Shown: positions 36,056 through 44,257 of the stretch, piece after piece | How the letters are laid out: every line of letters begins with the position of its first letter | Position numbering within the stretch: the first letter of the stretch is position 1 | Assembly: GCF_000017805.1 (NCBI RefSeq) | Contig: NC_009767.1 | Location: 4,753,001 to 4,817,000, forward strand | Origin: Roseiflexus castenholzii DSM 13941 | GTDB lineage: Bacteria > Chloroflexota > Chloroflexia > Chloroflexales > Roseiflexaceae | DNA: 64,000 bases | Reading direction: 5' to 3' | Notes under the pieces: model-generated | The model's input: the letters and a program-made list of their open reading frames with translations, nothing else | What the model was told of the DNA's origin: nothing | Database searches by the model: none | Position numbers and translations under genes: made by a program

Positions 36056-36215
36056 GTCGGGAGCGGGGCAGGCGGAAGGAGAACGGTTTATGTCCTGCAC
36101 TGGCGCCAGCCATCGATACTGTGCAGCACAGCGACATCCTTTGACCGAGGGCGCCCCTGCTATAGTCCTTTCCAATCGTCGAACGGCGACTGCTGGAATC
36201 ATCCCCGGCGCCGGA

Positions 36216-36572
36216 TCAGTCACCGGCAGAACCATGGAACGCCGATTGCGCATCGGAGGGAGGATCGTCAGCGCGACGCCGAAAGCGGTTCGTGCCGGGG
36301 ACCGGCTCCATAACCACTCGCGGACGTGGCACAAACAGCAGATCGAGCGCTTCGCGTACCGAGATCTGATCGTTTGCCCAAGCGTATACTCTGGCGATTC
36401 GCAGCGCCGTTCGTTTGCTGGTCCGCCCTACCCGCAGAATCCGCATATAGGTGGCATAGGGCAGACCGGTCAACCGACAGAACTCACCTGGCTTCGGCGC
36501 GATAGTTGCGATGCGTTCTGCAAAATCAGGACGCGGCGCATAGGTTTGTGCAAGTTCGTATGGGTGCGGCAT
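36216..36572 (-). CDS. Small protein with possible helix-turn-helix
   Basis: 118 residues from the ATG at 36572 (GGGA just upstream). The central part GEFCRLTGLPYATYMRILRVGRTSKRTALRIARVYAWAN has the length and spacing of a Cro/C1-type helix-turn-helix, followed by a Pro/Arg-rich tail. It is encoded 40 nt after the OmpR-type regulator on the same strand. I do not recognise a named family. Confidence 0.6.
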   Translation of the reverse strand: MPHPYELAQTYAPRPDFAERIATIAPKPGEFCRLTGLPYATYMRILRVGRTSKRTALRIARVYAWANDQISVREALDLLFVPRPRVVMEPVPGTNRFRRRADDPPSDAQSAFHGSAGD

Positions 36573-36612
36573 AGATCCCACGCGCTTTCCATCACAAGAA
36601 CGGAACCTTTCG

Positions 36613-37293
36613 TCAGGCGACGAATTTGTAGCCTAGATTGCGCACGGTGATAATATGGCGCGGCGATTCGCCATCGGATTCGATTTTCGCGCGCAGCCGG
36701 CGCACGTAGACGGCGACCAGATTACTTTCGCCTTCGTAGTCGTATCCCCATACTTTGTTGAGAATCTGGTCAGGACTCAGGACGCGCCCTGAGTTTTGCA
36801 TCAGATAGTAGAGCAGGCGAAATTCAATCGGAGTGAGCACGACGTGGCGGCCATCTTCAAACAGAACCGTATGCTCGATCGGATCGAGCGTCAGCGGTCC
36901 CTGTGAAATCCGCGTCACCGGGTTGACCATATCGCTATTGCGCCGCCGCAGCACTGCTTCGACGCGCGCCAGCAACTCGGCCGGTTCGAAGGGTTTCACC
37001 AGATAATCATCACCGCCAATTTGCAGCCCGGTGACGCGATCCTGCAACTGACCGCTGCCGGTGACGAAAATAATCGGCACGTCCGACATACGACGGATCT
37101 GGCGGCAGATATCGAAGCCGCTGACCTTCGGCATCCCGACATCGAGCAACACCAGATCGGGGGTGCGTTGTTCGATCGCATGCAACACGCCTGCCGCGTC
37201 GTAGGCTTTGATGACTCGGTATCCGGCATCCTCGAGCAAAAAGGACGTCAGTTTGACACTGGCCAGATCATCGTCGGCGACCAGGATTTCCAT
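36613..37293 (-). CDS. OmpR/PhoB-family response regulator
   Basis: 226 residues. Receiver: VADDDLAS, DLVLLDVGMPKVSG with the phosphoaspartate, VTGS and YLVKPFEPAEL. The C-terminal winged helix (LTPIEFRLLYYLMQNSGRVLSPDQILNKVWGYDYEGESNLVAVYVRRLRAKIE and RNLGYKFVA) is complete. No histidine kinase gene is adjacent, so it is an orphan here. An 11-bp-spaced GTAAT direct repeat upstream (37372-37387) is a possible self-binding site. Confidence 0.94.
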   Translation of the reverse strand: MEILVADDDLASVKLTSFLLEDAGYRVIKAYDAAGVLHAIEQRTPDLVLLDVGMPKVSGFDICRQIRRMSDVPIIFVTGSGQLQDRVTGLQIGGDDYLVKPFEPAELLARVEAVLRRRNSDMVNPVTRISQGPLTLDPIEHTVLFEDGRHVVLTPIEFRLLYYLMQNSGRVLSPDQILNKVWGYDYEGESNLVAVYVRRLRAKIESDGESPRHIITVRNLGYKFVA

Positions 37294-37371
37294 TGGATTC
37301 TCCTTCTACGGTGCAACAACCGTCTCCCTCAAGAGATAATCGCCGTATCGCGTTTCAGTATACGGCGGTGT

Positions 37372-37387
37372 ATTACCAAAACATTAC
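37372..37387 (-). promoter_or_regulatory. Possible OmpR-type binding site (11-bp direct repeat)
   Basis: On the minus strand GTAATGTTTTGGTAAT repeats GTAAT with exactly 11-bp spacing, the geometry used by OmpR/PhoB-type regulators. It lies between the regulator gene and the divergent LOG-family gene, 10 bp upstream of a TATACT (37362-37357) on the regulator side. Confidence 0.45.
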
Positions 37388-37427
37388 AAAGGTGTCATCT
37401 CCGATGACGTTCATAGGAGCGCAACCC

Positions 37428-38219
37428 ATGGATGATGCAACCAGAGGGCGAATGCGGCGCAACCGACGCCCAACCGAGGACGAGCGTTTGCTGGCGCGCC
37501 CCCGCGCCACTACCGAATTTCTCAGCACCGATACCTGGCGCGTGCTGCGTATTATGGGGGAGTTTGTCGATGGCTTCGAGACACTGGCGGATGTCGGTCC
37601 GGCAGTGACGATTTTCGGCTCGGCGCGAGTGAGCGCCGATAACCCGCTGTACCAGACCGCAGTCGATGTGGCGCGAACGCTCGGTGAAGCAGGTTTTACC
37701 ATCATCACCGGCGGCGGACCGGGCATCATGGAGGCGGGGAATCGCGGCGCGCGCGAAGCCGGAGCGCGTTCGGTCGGTCTCAATATTGAACTTCCCTTTG
37801 AGCAGCACCTCAATCCGTATGTTGACACCTCGGTGACGTTTCGCTACTTCTTTGTGCGAAAGATGATGCTGGTCAAGTATGCGCAGGCGTTCGTCATCTT
37901 TCCCGGCGGCTTTGGGACGCTCGATGAACTCTTCGAGGCGCTGACCCTGGTGCAAACCGGAAAGGTGCGCAACTTTCCGATCATTCTGTTTGGCAGCGCC
38001 TACTGGAGCGGCTTGCTGACCTGGCTGCGCGAAACGGTATTGCCTGCGCGCAACATTGCTGCCGCCGACGTCGATCTCCTGATCGTCAGCGACTCGGTCG
38101 AAGAAGTGCGCGACTTGATCGTGCGATCAACATATGATGCGCAATGGCGCGCCGGAACTGAAGCGGCGGCGCAGGAGGTCACCCGCCGCGTCCTGGAGAG
38201 ACGATCCGATAACCCCTAA
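37428..38219 (+). CDS. LOG-family protein (putative nucleotide phosphoribohydrolase)
   Basis: 263 residues from the ATG at 37428, chosen because AGGAG lies 8 nt before it; an ATG at 37404 has no such site. Core motifs: TIFGSARVSADNP, IITGGGPGIMEAGNRGAREAG, and FPGGFGTLDELFEALTLVQ, which is the PGGxGTxxE signature of enzymes that release the base from nucleoside 5'-monophosphates. Such proteins are often mislabelled lysine decarboxylases. The stop codon touches the left end of an ATACCAAT element. Confidence 0.9.
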   Translation: MDDATRGRMRRNRRPTEDERLLARPRATTEFLSTDTWRVLRIMGEFVDGFETLADVGPAVTIFGSARVSADNPLYQTAVDVARTLGEAGFTIITGGGPGIMEAGNRGAREAGARSVGLNIELPFEQHLNPYVDTSVTFRYFFVRKMMLVKYAQAFVIFPGGFGTLDELFEALTLVQTGKVRNFPIILFGSAYWSGLLTWLRETVLPARNIAAADVDLLIVSDSVEEVRDLIVRSTYDAQWRAGTEAAAQEVTRRVLERRSDNP

Positions 38220-38368
38220 TACCAATGACCTGTGACCATCCGGCATGGTCACCCCGCGCAGCGCGAGGGGTCGTGCGCGACCCGCGCCGATTCCTCGCTG
38301 CGTTTACCCTGAGCGAAGCGAAGGGCTCGGAATGACACGCATGCGGCATCTTCAATCGTCATTGGTAT
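38219..38368 (+). repeat. ATACCAAT-ended dispersed element, copy C
   Basis: 150 bp between two convergent genes. Its left end starts at the last base of the LOG-family TAA. Its right end supplies the final codons and stop of the gene on the other strand. Interior matches copies A and B with a small insertion containing CCTGAGCGAAGCGAAGGG and a compensating deletion. Confidence 0.85.
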
Positions 38369-39080
38369 AACTCTTGCTCAACACCAGGCGCACCCCCAAC
38401 CGCGCGTAGATCGCCTGCGCCAGGGTCCAGGCATCCGGCATGATCACCGGACAGTTGTCGGCGGTATCGACCGCCAGACTGTGGATCAGGCTCCGATGAG
38501 GCGGCGGCAGCGGATGCGCCGGAAGCACAAGACGCGCCCCATCGCATCGCGCCGCCAGGGTTGGCGTCGCTGCCTGCGCGTATCCCCGGAGCAACGCTTC
38601 GGTCTCATTGATTGTGCGCAACATGGCGCCTGCGGCAACCAGCGCATAGCGCGGAACGCCGCGTCCACGCCGCCGCCGGATGACCTGTCCCTGCCGCACT
38701 ACACATCCAACGACGCCGTTGCGTGTCTCTTCCGGGACAGGAACCCAGTCGAGGCGTTGCGGATCGAACACGCTCCATCGTTCGTTGTCCGGCAACGGAT
38801 GCCAGAACGCGACACCCGCAGGAACCGGCGGCGGCAGCGGAGGAAGCGCGCGAACGCGATCTTCCAGCGTGCGCACACGAAATCCGCGTTCACGCAGCCG
38901 CGCCAGCAGCCCATCCCGCCGCCAGGAGCGTAACGTGAACAACCGCCCCTCCAGATCGCCCTCACGCTTCAGTAGCGTATTTGCGCGAGTATCACGCACA
39001 ACGAATCGTCCTGGCGCGATTTCGTCGATGTCATATGGTCGATCGATGGATTTCATCTTATCATCTGCATAGAACCTCAC
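38352..39080 (-). CDS. Hypothetical protein whose C-terminus is repeat-derived
   Basis: 242 residues, no family recognised. It opens MRFYADDKMKSIDRPYDIDEIAPGRFVVRDTRANTLL, has a Pro-rich middle (ALPPLPPPVPAGVAFWHP) and ends VDTADNCPVIMPDAWTLAQAIYARLGVRLVLSKSYTNDD. The final residues YTNDD and the TGA come from the end of the ATACCAAT element, so the original C-terminus was replaced or trimmed. Start overlaps the upstream gene by 4 nt (ATGA), indicating a two-gene operon. Confidence 0.72.
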   Translation of the reverse strand: MRFYADDKMKSIDRPYDIDEIAPGRFVVRDTRANTLLKREGDLEGRLFTLRSWRRDGLLARLRERGFRVRTLEDRVRALPPLPPPVPAGVAFWHPLPDNERWSVFDPQRLDWVPVPEETRNGVVGCVVRQGQVIRRRRGRGVPRYALVAAGAMLRTINETEALLRGYAQAATPTLAARCDGARLVLPAHPLPPPHRSLIHSLAVDTADNCPVIMPDAWTLAQAIYARLGVRLVLSKSYTNDD

Positions 39081-40081
39081 TCGCCTTCGTTCGAAGCGGT
39101 CACAACAATGTCCGCAACCGTCGTCTCAGCGTAGCGCCGATCAGTTGCGATCAGGTCGTGACGGATCTGCGCCATTTCGACGAGATGCGCTCGTTCGTGC
39201 GAAATGAGCCAGTTCGCCTGGTGCAACAGATTGATCACCCCATACACCTCGTGATACCCTTCGCGATGCCAGGCGGCGCTGGTCAACCCACGCAACAGAC
39301 TCAACGTCTGCGCGCGTGTCGTATGATAGGCATCGAGCACAGCATCTATCGGTTGGTCGCGGTACATTGCCGCAGATTCGAGCGATGGCGGGTGTGCGGG
39401 TGAAAGCGTCGGCTGATTGGTTTCGAGGAGCAACCAGGCGCGCTGACGAAAGATCGCGTCCATATCGGCAAGATGACCGATCAACTCCTTAAGCGATGGC
39501 GTGGCGTCGTTCAGGCGACGCGCGAGGAAATCGTCGTCGAGACCCGCCACAAGGGTGCGCAGCGCCTCTTCCGTCCGTTCCAGAAATGCCATAATCGCAT
39601 GCGGACCAAGCGTACCCATCGCTTCAATGGCCCGAAATGCCCGATGCGCTTCGGGAACGGTGCCACAGCGTCGGCAGGCGCCTTCGAGTTTACCTTCGCA
39701 GATCTCGCCACACGTCGTACAGACGAACAGATCGCCAAGCTCCCCGGCGCGCAGATCGCGTCCCTCACTTACGGCGCGCTGCGCCCGCGCCAGCAACTCC
39801 CGCGCAAGCGGCGTCACGCCGGTGATCCGATCAGCGTCGATATCACCAATGACTGCGCCAGAAAAGGCGCTGACGACATTTTCAGCCGTCGAGCGCACCC
39901 AATTCAAACGACGAAACGCCTGACCGGCGCGCGCCAGTCGCGCAGCGCTCAACGCATCGAACAAGCGGGCAAGATTGAAACGATGCTCTCGCCGCGCCTG
40001 TTCCGCCCATAAATGGTATGCGACATGTCCCATGCTCCCGAGAGCGAACATCTGGCGCGCTTCACGATCCGAATCGGTCAT
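39077..40081 (-). CDS. Rubrerythrin-like and DinB-like fusion protein
   Basis: About 334 residues from the ATG at 40081 (in-frame ATGs at 40126 and 40141 are alternatives). The N-terminal helices align by eye with rubrerythrin (ARQMFALGSMGHVAYHLWAEQARREHRFNLARLFDALSAARLARAGQAF), but the usual iron-binding glutamates are Ser and Ala. A zinc ribbon CTTCGEICEGKLEGACRRCG follows at about 120-139, then a four-helix DinB-type domain (ELIGHLADMDAIFRQRAWLLLE; LLHQANWLISHERAHLVEMAQI) with histidines placed for metal binding. A diiron function is unlikely; a DinB-type thiol-transferase role is possible but unproven. Confidence 0.75.
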   Translation of the reverse strand: MTDSDREARQMFALGSMGHVAYHLWAEQARREHRFNLARLFDALSAARLARAGQAFRRLNWVRSTAENVVSAFSGAVIGDIDADRITGVTPLARELLARAQRAVSEGRDLRAGELGDLFVCTTCGEICEGKLEGACRRCGTVPEAHRAFRAIEAMGTLGPHAIMAFLERTEEALRTLVAGLDDDFLARRLNDATPSLKELIGHLADMDAIFRQRAWLLLETNQPTLSPAHPPSLESAAMYRDQPIDAVLDAYHTTRAQTLSLLRGLTSAAWHREGYHEVYGVINLLHQANWLISHERAHLVEMAQIRHDLIATDRRYAETTVADIVVTASNEGE

Positions 40082-40263
40082 ACGGCAATACGCTTCTTTG
40101 TTCAATCGGAACCATCTGGCATGCATTGTACCGCATCTCATGAAAGAGCGCCGCGCAGACGCATGACCTGCGGTTCCCTCGCACCGCTCAGGCGGGACGT
40201 ACCGGTCGCAGTGCGACCCTTCGTTGCCCCATCACCCGGCATAAGCGACATCCATAAGCGCAG

Positions 40264-40269
40264 TATAAT
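40264..40269 (+). promoter_or_regulatory. Possible -10 box for the second polysaccharide operon
   Basis: TATAAT about 95 nt before the GT4 start codon. No good -35 element is placed 16-18 bp upstream, so this is weak. Confidence 0.3.
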
Positions 40270-40364
40270 AAGCAGTCGGTTTTGAACCCGGCAGTGCTCG
40301 ACAAGTGCGCATTCCGCCAGATGGCACATAACACCAAAAGACGCGGAATGCCAGCCATGCGACG

Positions 40365-41456
40365 ATGCGCGTTGCGCTCATCCACGACTATCTCAACCAG
40401 TACGGCGGCGCCGAGCGGGTGCTCGAAGCGCTGCACGACCTGTTTCCCGACGCGCCGGTCTTTACGTCGATCTATGATCCCGCTACGATGCCTGCCGTCT
40501 TCCGCACGTGGGACATTCGCGCGTCGTGGATGCAACGCCTTCCTGCCTGGCGGCGACTATTTCGCGCGTATGTGCTACTATATCCGCTGGCGTTCGAGAG
40601 TTTCGATCTGAGCGCCTACGATGTGTTGATCAGCAGTAGCAGCGCCTTTGCCAAAGGGGTTATCCCACGACCAGATGCCCTCCACATATGTTACTGTCAC
40701 ACACCAATGCGCTTTGCCTGGCGCACGTCGGACTATCTTGCCCGCGAAGCGTTCGGCGCGACGCAACGCGCGGCGCTGGCGCTGCCGCTCGTCCTGCTCC
40801 GTATGTGGGATGTCCTCTCGGCGCAGCGAGTCGATGCTTTCATCGCCAACTCGCGGGTTGTCGCACAGCGCATCTGGCGTTACTATCGGCGCAAAGCGGC
40901 CATCATCCCGCCGCCGGTCGATCTCCCTCCGTGGCGTGAAACGCCGCCGGGCGCCTATTTTCTGGCGGGTGGACGCCTGATCCCTTACAAGCGGCTCGAT
41001 CTGGCGGTTCGGGCATGCACGCGGCTGCGGCTGCCGCTCAAAATCTTCGGCGATGGACGTGATCGCGCGCGCTTGCAGGCAATGGCAGGACCGACGATCA
41101 CATTCCTGGGGCGGGTGAGTGAAGCGGAACGACAAGCCCTCTTCGCAGGTTGTCGCGCCTTTATCTTTCCCGGTGAAGAAGATTTTGGCATTGCGCCGCT
41201 CGAAGCCATGGCCGCCGGACGACCGGTGATTGCGTATGCAGCCGGAGGAGCGCTGGAAACAGTTGTCGAAGGGGTGACCGGACGCTTCTTTCACCAGCAG
41301 ACGGTGGAAGATGTGATGGACGCGATTGCCGCAACACTGACGGAACGCTACGATGCCTGCGCTATTCGCCGCCACGCCGAGCAATTCGGACGAGAAACGT
41401 TTCTTGAACGGATGCGCCTGCTGATCGAGGACATCATAGAGAGAAGCGAGAGGTGA
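40365..41456 (+). CDS. GT4 glycosyltransferase of a second polysaccharide unit
   Basis: 363 residues: VALIHDYLNQYGGAERVLEALHDLFPDAPVFTSIYD at the N-terminus (GGAE acceptor-side loop), HICYCHTPMRFAWR, FLAGGRLIPYKRLDLAVRA, and PGEEDFGIAPLEAMAAGRPVIAYAAGGALETV with the E-x7-E donor site. This set is typical of WbaZ/mannosyltransferase-like enzymes, though the sugar is not proven. It is followed by two Wzz-like genes and a tyrosine kinase on the same strand. Confidence 0.91.
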   Translation: MRVALIHDYLNQYGGAERVLEALHDLFPDAPVFTSIYDPATMPAVFRTWDIRASWMQRLPAWRRLFRAYVLLYPLAFESFDLSAYDVLISSSSAFAKGVIPRPDALHICYCHTPMRFAWRTSDYLAREAFGATQRAALALPLVLLRMWDVLSAQRVDAFIANSRVVAQRIWRYYRRKAAIIPPPVDLPPWRETPPGAYFLAGGRLIPYKRLDLAVRACTRLRLPLKIFGDGRDRARLQAMAGPTITFLGRVSEAERQALFAGCRAFIFPGEEDFGIAPLEAMAAGRPVIAYAAGGALETVVEGVTGRFFHQQTVEDVMDAIAATLTERYDACAIRRHAEQFGRETFLERMRLLIEDIIERSER

Positions 41457-41479
41457 GCATGGAGGAGTTCCTGGTGCGG

Positions 41480-41592
41480 CGCCGGAGCGTGGCGGGAGCG
41501 CACACGGATCGCCGCAGATCGGGACGGATGGTCACGGTTAGTTCTCGGTTCTCAGTTCTCGGTTCTCAGTTCTTGGTTCTCAGTTCTCAATC
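41480..41592 (-). repeat. Inverted copy of the 94-bp GAACC-type repeat
   Basis: GTGGCGGGAGCGCACACGGA, then GGGACGGATGGTCACGG, then GGTTCTCAGTTCTCGG-type microrepeats. It is the reverse complement of the units at 32405-32635. It fills the space between the GT4 stop and the next start. Confidence 0.85.
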
Positions 41593-41595
41593 CTC

Positions 41596-42222
41596 ATGCC
41601 CATACCGATATACATCGCCATTATTCGCCGCCACTGGCGCATCATTGCTGCGCCGGCCATCATCGCCGCCGTGATCAGTCTGGGACTGGCACTGCTCGAA
41701 CCACCGCGCTACCGGTCGTCCGCCAGTCTGCTCATCACGCGCAGCGAGGACCGGCGTTTTGACACCGAAGACGCTCTCGCGTATGATCTTCCTGCAATCG
41801 TGCAGGGCACACCATTTAGCGCCGAAGTCAGCAGCGCATTGGCGCTCACCGGCGTATCGATCCCGCCGGATCAGGTGCGCGCGTCGCTTGGCGCATCGAA
41901 CCGACGGCGAGTTGTGCAGATATGGGCGGAAACCGGCGACCCGGCGCTCGCCGAAGCATTGACCACCACCTCGGTCGAACTGATTCAGCGGCGCGGGCTG
42001 GCATTGTGGGGTGATCCCTCCGCAACGCCCGCGCGTCCGCTGGTCAACGTCGTTGTACTCGAGCCGCCTGGCGCAGCGACTCAAACCAATGGCTGGACCA
42101 CAGCAATTGCAACGGCGGCGCTCCGCGGACTTATCGGATTGCTGGCAGGCGCATTCCTGGCATTCGGCGCGCACTATTGGGAAACAGGGCGCGCCGCGCC
42201 ATCACAGAACACAGGAGGGTGA
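41596..42222 (+). CDS. Wzz-like chain-length/co-polymerase membrane protein, first copy
   Basis: 208 residues. First membrane helix at about 13-32 (HWRIIAAPAIIAAVISLGLALL), then PPRYRSSASLLITRSED, the usual start of the Wzz periplasmic domain, and a C-terminal membrane helix near 170-190. The extracellular part is short and lacks the long helical hairpin. The ATG at 41596 directly follows the repeat without a strong ribosome site. It probably controls polymer length or export with the next two genes. Confidence 0.82.
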   Translation: MPIPIYIAIIRRHWRIIAAPAIIAAVISLGLALLEPPRYRSSASLLITRSEDRRFDTEDALAYDLPAIVQGTPFSAEVSSALALTGVSIPPDQVRASLGASNRRRVVQIWAETGDPALAEALTTTSVELIQRRGLALWGDPSATPARPLVNVVVLEPPGAATQTNGWTTAIATAALRGLIGLLAGAFLAFGAHYWETGRAAPSQNTGG

Positions 42223-42223
42223 C

Positions 42224-42913
42224 ATGCAACTTTCCGATTATCTGGCTGTGCTGCGTCGCCGCTGGTGGATTATTCTCCTGACGACGGTCGTGGCGGTCGC
42301 AAGCGCACTGATATTCAGCCGTCTCCAGGAGCGCGTCTATCGCTCCGAGGCGAGTTATCTGGTCGTGCCGAACCGGATCGACAACGGACTATCGATTGTG
42401 TTGCAGAACAGCATGAGCAGTTTCCGCGAGATGGCGCTGGCGCGCCCACAGTTGCAGAAGATCAGTGATGACCTGCAACTCGACCGGACGCCGGAATGGT
42501 TGCTGAAGCGCGTGGCCATCCAGCCGCGCCCCGACGAGCGCAAGATGATCGTGCAGGTCGATTATCCCGACCCGGCGACGGCGCAACGCCTGGCAGACGC
42601 CATCGGCAACAACATGGTTGCGCTGGTCAGCGCGCGCAACAACTTTCTCGAAGGAACCGACCGGATCAGTATGACCGTGCTCGAACCGGCAACGCCGCCG
42701 GTGCTCCACCGTCCGCAGACGCGCGTCAATATGCTTGCCGGCGCGGTGCTTGGGCTGGTGCTCGGCATTCTGCTGGCATTCGTGCTCGAAGCCCTCGACG
42801 ACACGATCAAAACGCCAGACGATGTCGAACGGCACGTCCAACTGGCGACGCTGGGGGCAATCCCCGCGACGGGCAGCGATACCCGGAGCGCAGCGTTACC
42901 GGCAAGACGATGA
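42224..42913 (+). CDS. Wzz-like chain-length/co-polymerase membrane protein, second copy
   Basis: 229 residues from the ATG at 42224, one base after the previous stop, with GGAGGGTG as ribosome site. Membrane helices at about 14-32 and 170-190 frame an external domain starting VYRSEASYLVVPNRIDNGLS and ending VLEPATPPVLHRPQTRVNM, the conserved proline-rich exit motif of Wzz/BY-kinase activators. The cytoplasmic tail EALDDTIKTPDDVERHVQLATLGAIPA is the segment that contacts the tyrosine kinase in this family. Stop overlaps the kinase start by 4 nt. Confidence 0.9.
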   Translation: MQLSDYLAVLRRRWWIILLTTVVAVASALIFSRLQERVYRSEASYLVVPNRIDNGLSIVLQNSMSSFREMALARPQLQKISDDLQLDRTPEWLLKRVAIQPRPDERKMIVQVDYPDPATAQRLADAIGNNMVALVSARNNFLEGTDRISMTVLEPATPPVLHRPQTRVNMLAGAVLGLVLGILLAFVLEALDDTIKTPDDVERHVQLATLGAIPATGSDTRSAALPARR

Positions 42914-43611
42914 ATACAACAAACGATGCCAGAGCGATGAATCAGACTAATGGATATGCCGAATCCCCGCTGATCGCGTTGCGCGATCCACGCTCACCGG
43001 CAGCGGAAGCCTACCGGACACTCCGCACGAATATTCAGTTTTCCAGCCTGGACAAGCCGCTGCATACCTTGCTGGCAACGAGCACGGCGCCGGATGAAGG
43101 GAAGTCTACAACCCTGGCAAACCTGGCGGTCACGATTGCGCAGGCAGAGCAGCGCGTTATTCTGGTAGACTGCGACCTGCGCCGACCATCGCTCCATACC
43201 CTGTTTGGATTGACGAACGATGTCGGTCTGACGACCATGATCCTGGCGCAGGACGATGCACCGCCGCCACTCCAGGATACCGGCGTGCCAGGGTTGAGCC
43301 TGCTGGCGAGCGGTCCGCTGCCGCCGCGTCCAGCCGACATTCTCGGTTCACGGCGAATGGAAACCGTCATTCAGCGATTGCGCACCATGGCGGACATTGT
43401 GCTCTTCGACACGCCTCCCGTCATTGCCGTCACCGATGCCGCAGTGCTGGCGACGCGCGTCGATGGTGTGCTACTGGTGATCGAGGCGGGGCGAACCCGG
43501 CGCGACCGAGCGCGCCGGGCGCGCGAAATCCTGGAGAAAGTCAAAGCGAACATCATTGGGGTGGTGCTCAATGGTGCGCGTTTCGATGGCGAATACGGAT
43601 ACTATGCGTGA
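42910..43611 (+). CDS. BY-type tyrosine kinase, CpsD/CapB-like
   Basis: 233 residues. EAYRTLRTNIQFS opens the kinase; Walker A STAPDEGKSTT (K65), A' VILVDCDLRRPSLH and Walker B DIVLFDTPPVIAVTDA follow. The C-terminus ends EYGYYA, so only a minimal tyrosine cluster exists (two adjacent Tyr plus one). ATGA overlap with the second Wzz-like gene fixes the start. In this family the kinase cycles phosphorylation on its own tail to control polysaccharide assembly. Confidence 0.93.
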   Translation: MNTTNDARAMNQTNGYAESPLIALRDPRSPAAEAYRTLRTNIQFSSLDKPLHTLLATSTAPDEGKSTTLANLAVTIAQAEQRVILVDCDLRRPSLHTLFGLTNDVGLTTMILAQDDAPPPLQDTGVPGLSLLASGPLPPRPADILGSRRMETVIQRLRTMADIVLFDTPPVIAVTDAAVLATRVDGVLLVIEAGRTRRDRARRAREILEKVKANIIGVVLNGARFDGEYGYYA

Positions 43612-43618
43612 GGGTCTA

Positions 43619-43647
43619 TTGCCCGACTTTGCACGGTGTGATACAAT
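43619..43647 (+). promoter_or_regulatory. Promoter upstream of the CheY-like regulator
   Basis: TTGCCC (43619-43624), 17-bp spacer, TACAAT (43642-43647). It would give a leader of about 180 nt before the regulator start. Confidence 0.55.
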
Positions 43648-43835
43648 AGCGGCATTGTGAGAACAGCGTAGCAGGATATGCGTTACCCTGGCGTATGCAT
43701 GTGGCTCTTCATCAATGCCCGGTCGCTGTATCGGTGATAGTGCACGTCATTGCAGGCGTTCACACACGCATATTCATTAGCCAAAACGATTGGGGAGCAG
43801 TCGCATCCTGAAATCATAGCGACGGAGATCGCACT

Positions 43836-44219
43836 ATGCCCGATTATCCGATACGCAATCCGGCGATTGTTCTGGTGGAGGATGAACCCGATATTCTCAT
43901 CATTCTCCATCGCCTTATGCGCGATCTCACCGGTGGCTACGATATTGTCACAGTGAGCGGCGGCGCTGAGGCGCTGGCACAGATTGCGCTTCGTCCGGTG
44001 CCGTTGGTTATCACCGACTACAACATGCCAGGGATGAATGGCTTGCAACTGACTGCCGCCATCAAAGAGACCTCCCCTGATACGCGCGTCGTTTTGATCA
44101 CCGCCTACGCGACTCCCGAACTGGAAAAGCGCGCCCGCGAGCAGCGCGTCGATTATTACCTGCCCAAGCCCTTCCCACTTGACCGGCTCGAGCAGATTGT
44201 GCGTGATGTGTTGAGTTAA
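43836..44219 (+). CDS. Single-domain response regulator
   Basis: 127 residues, a receiver with no output domain: VLVEDEPD acidic pair, LVITDYNMPGMNG with the phosphoaspartate, LITAYA and YYLPKPFPLDRLEQI with the lysine. It may relay phosphate to or from the hybrid kinase at 46130-49237, the only kinase nearby, but this is only positional. ATCGCACT rather than a strong ribosome site precedes the ATG. Confidence 0.9.
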   Translation: MPDYPIRNPAIVLVEDEPDILIILHRLMRDLTGGYDIVTVSGGAEALAQIALRPVPLVITDYNMPGMNGLQLTAAIKETSPDTRVVLITAYATPELEKRAREQRVDYYLPKPFPLDRLEQIVRDVLS

Positions 44220-44257
44220 GGGGTAGGGGTAAAGATCAAACCCCTCCCCCCCTTCCC

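Noticed and set aside
35226..36650. Several long open frames on both strands (up to 358 codons)
   Set aside because: They arise from the 161-bp tandem repeat, whose length is not a multiple of three, so every frame repeats the same three peptide blocks.
44225..44245. Bidirectional terminator between the CheY-like regulator and the lipoprotein gene
   Set aside because: AGGGGT/ACCCCT arms form only a 6-bp stem with a 9-nt loop and no T tract on either side.
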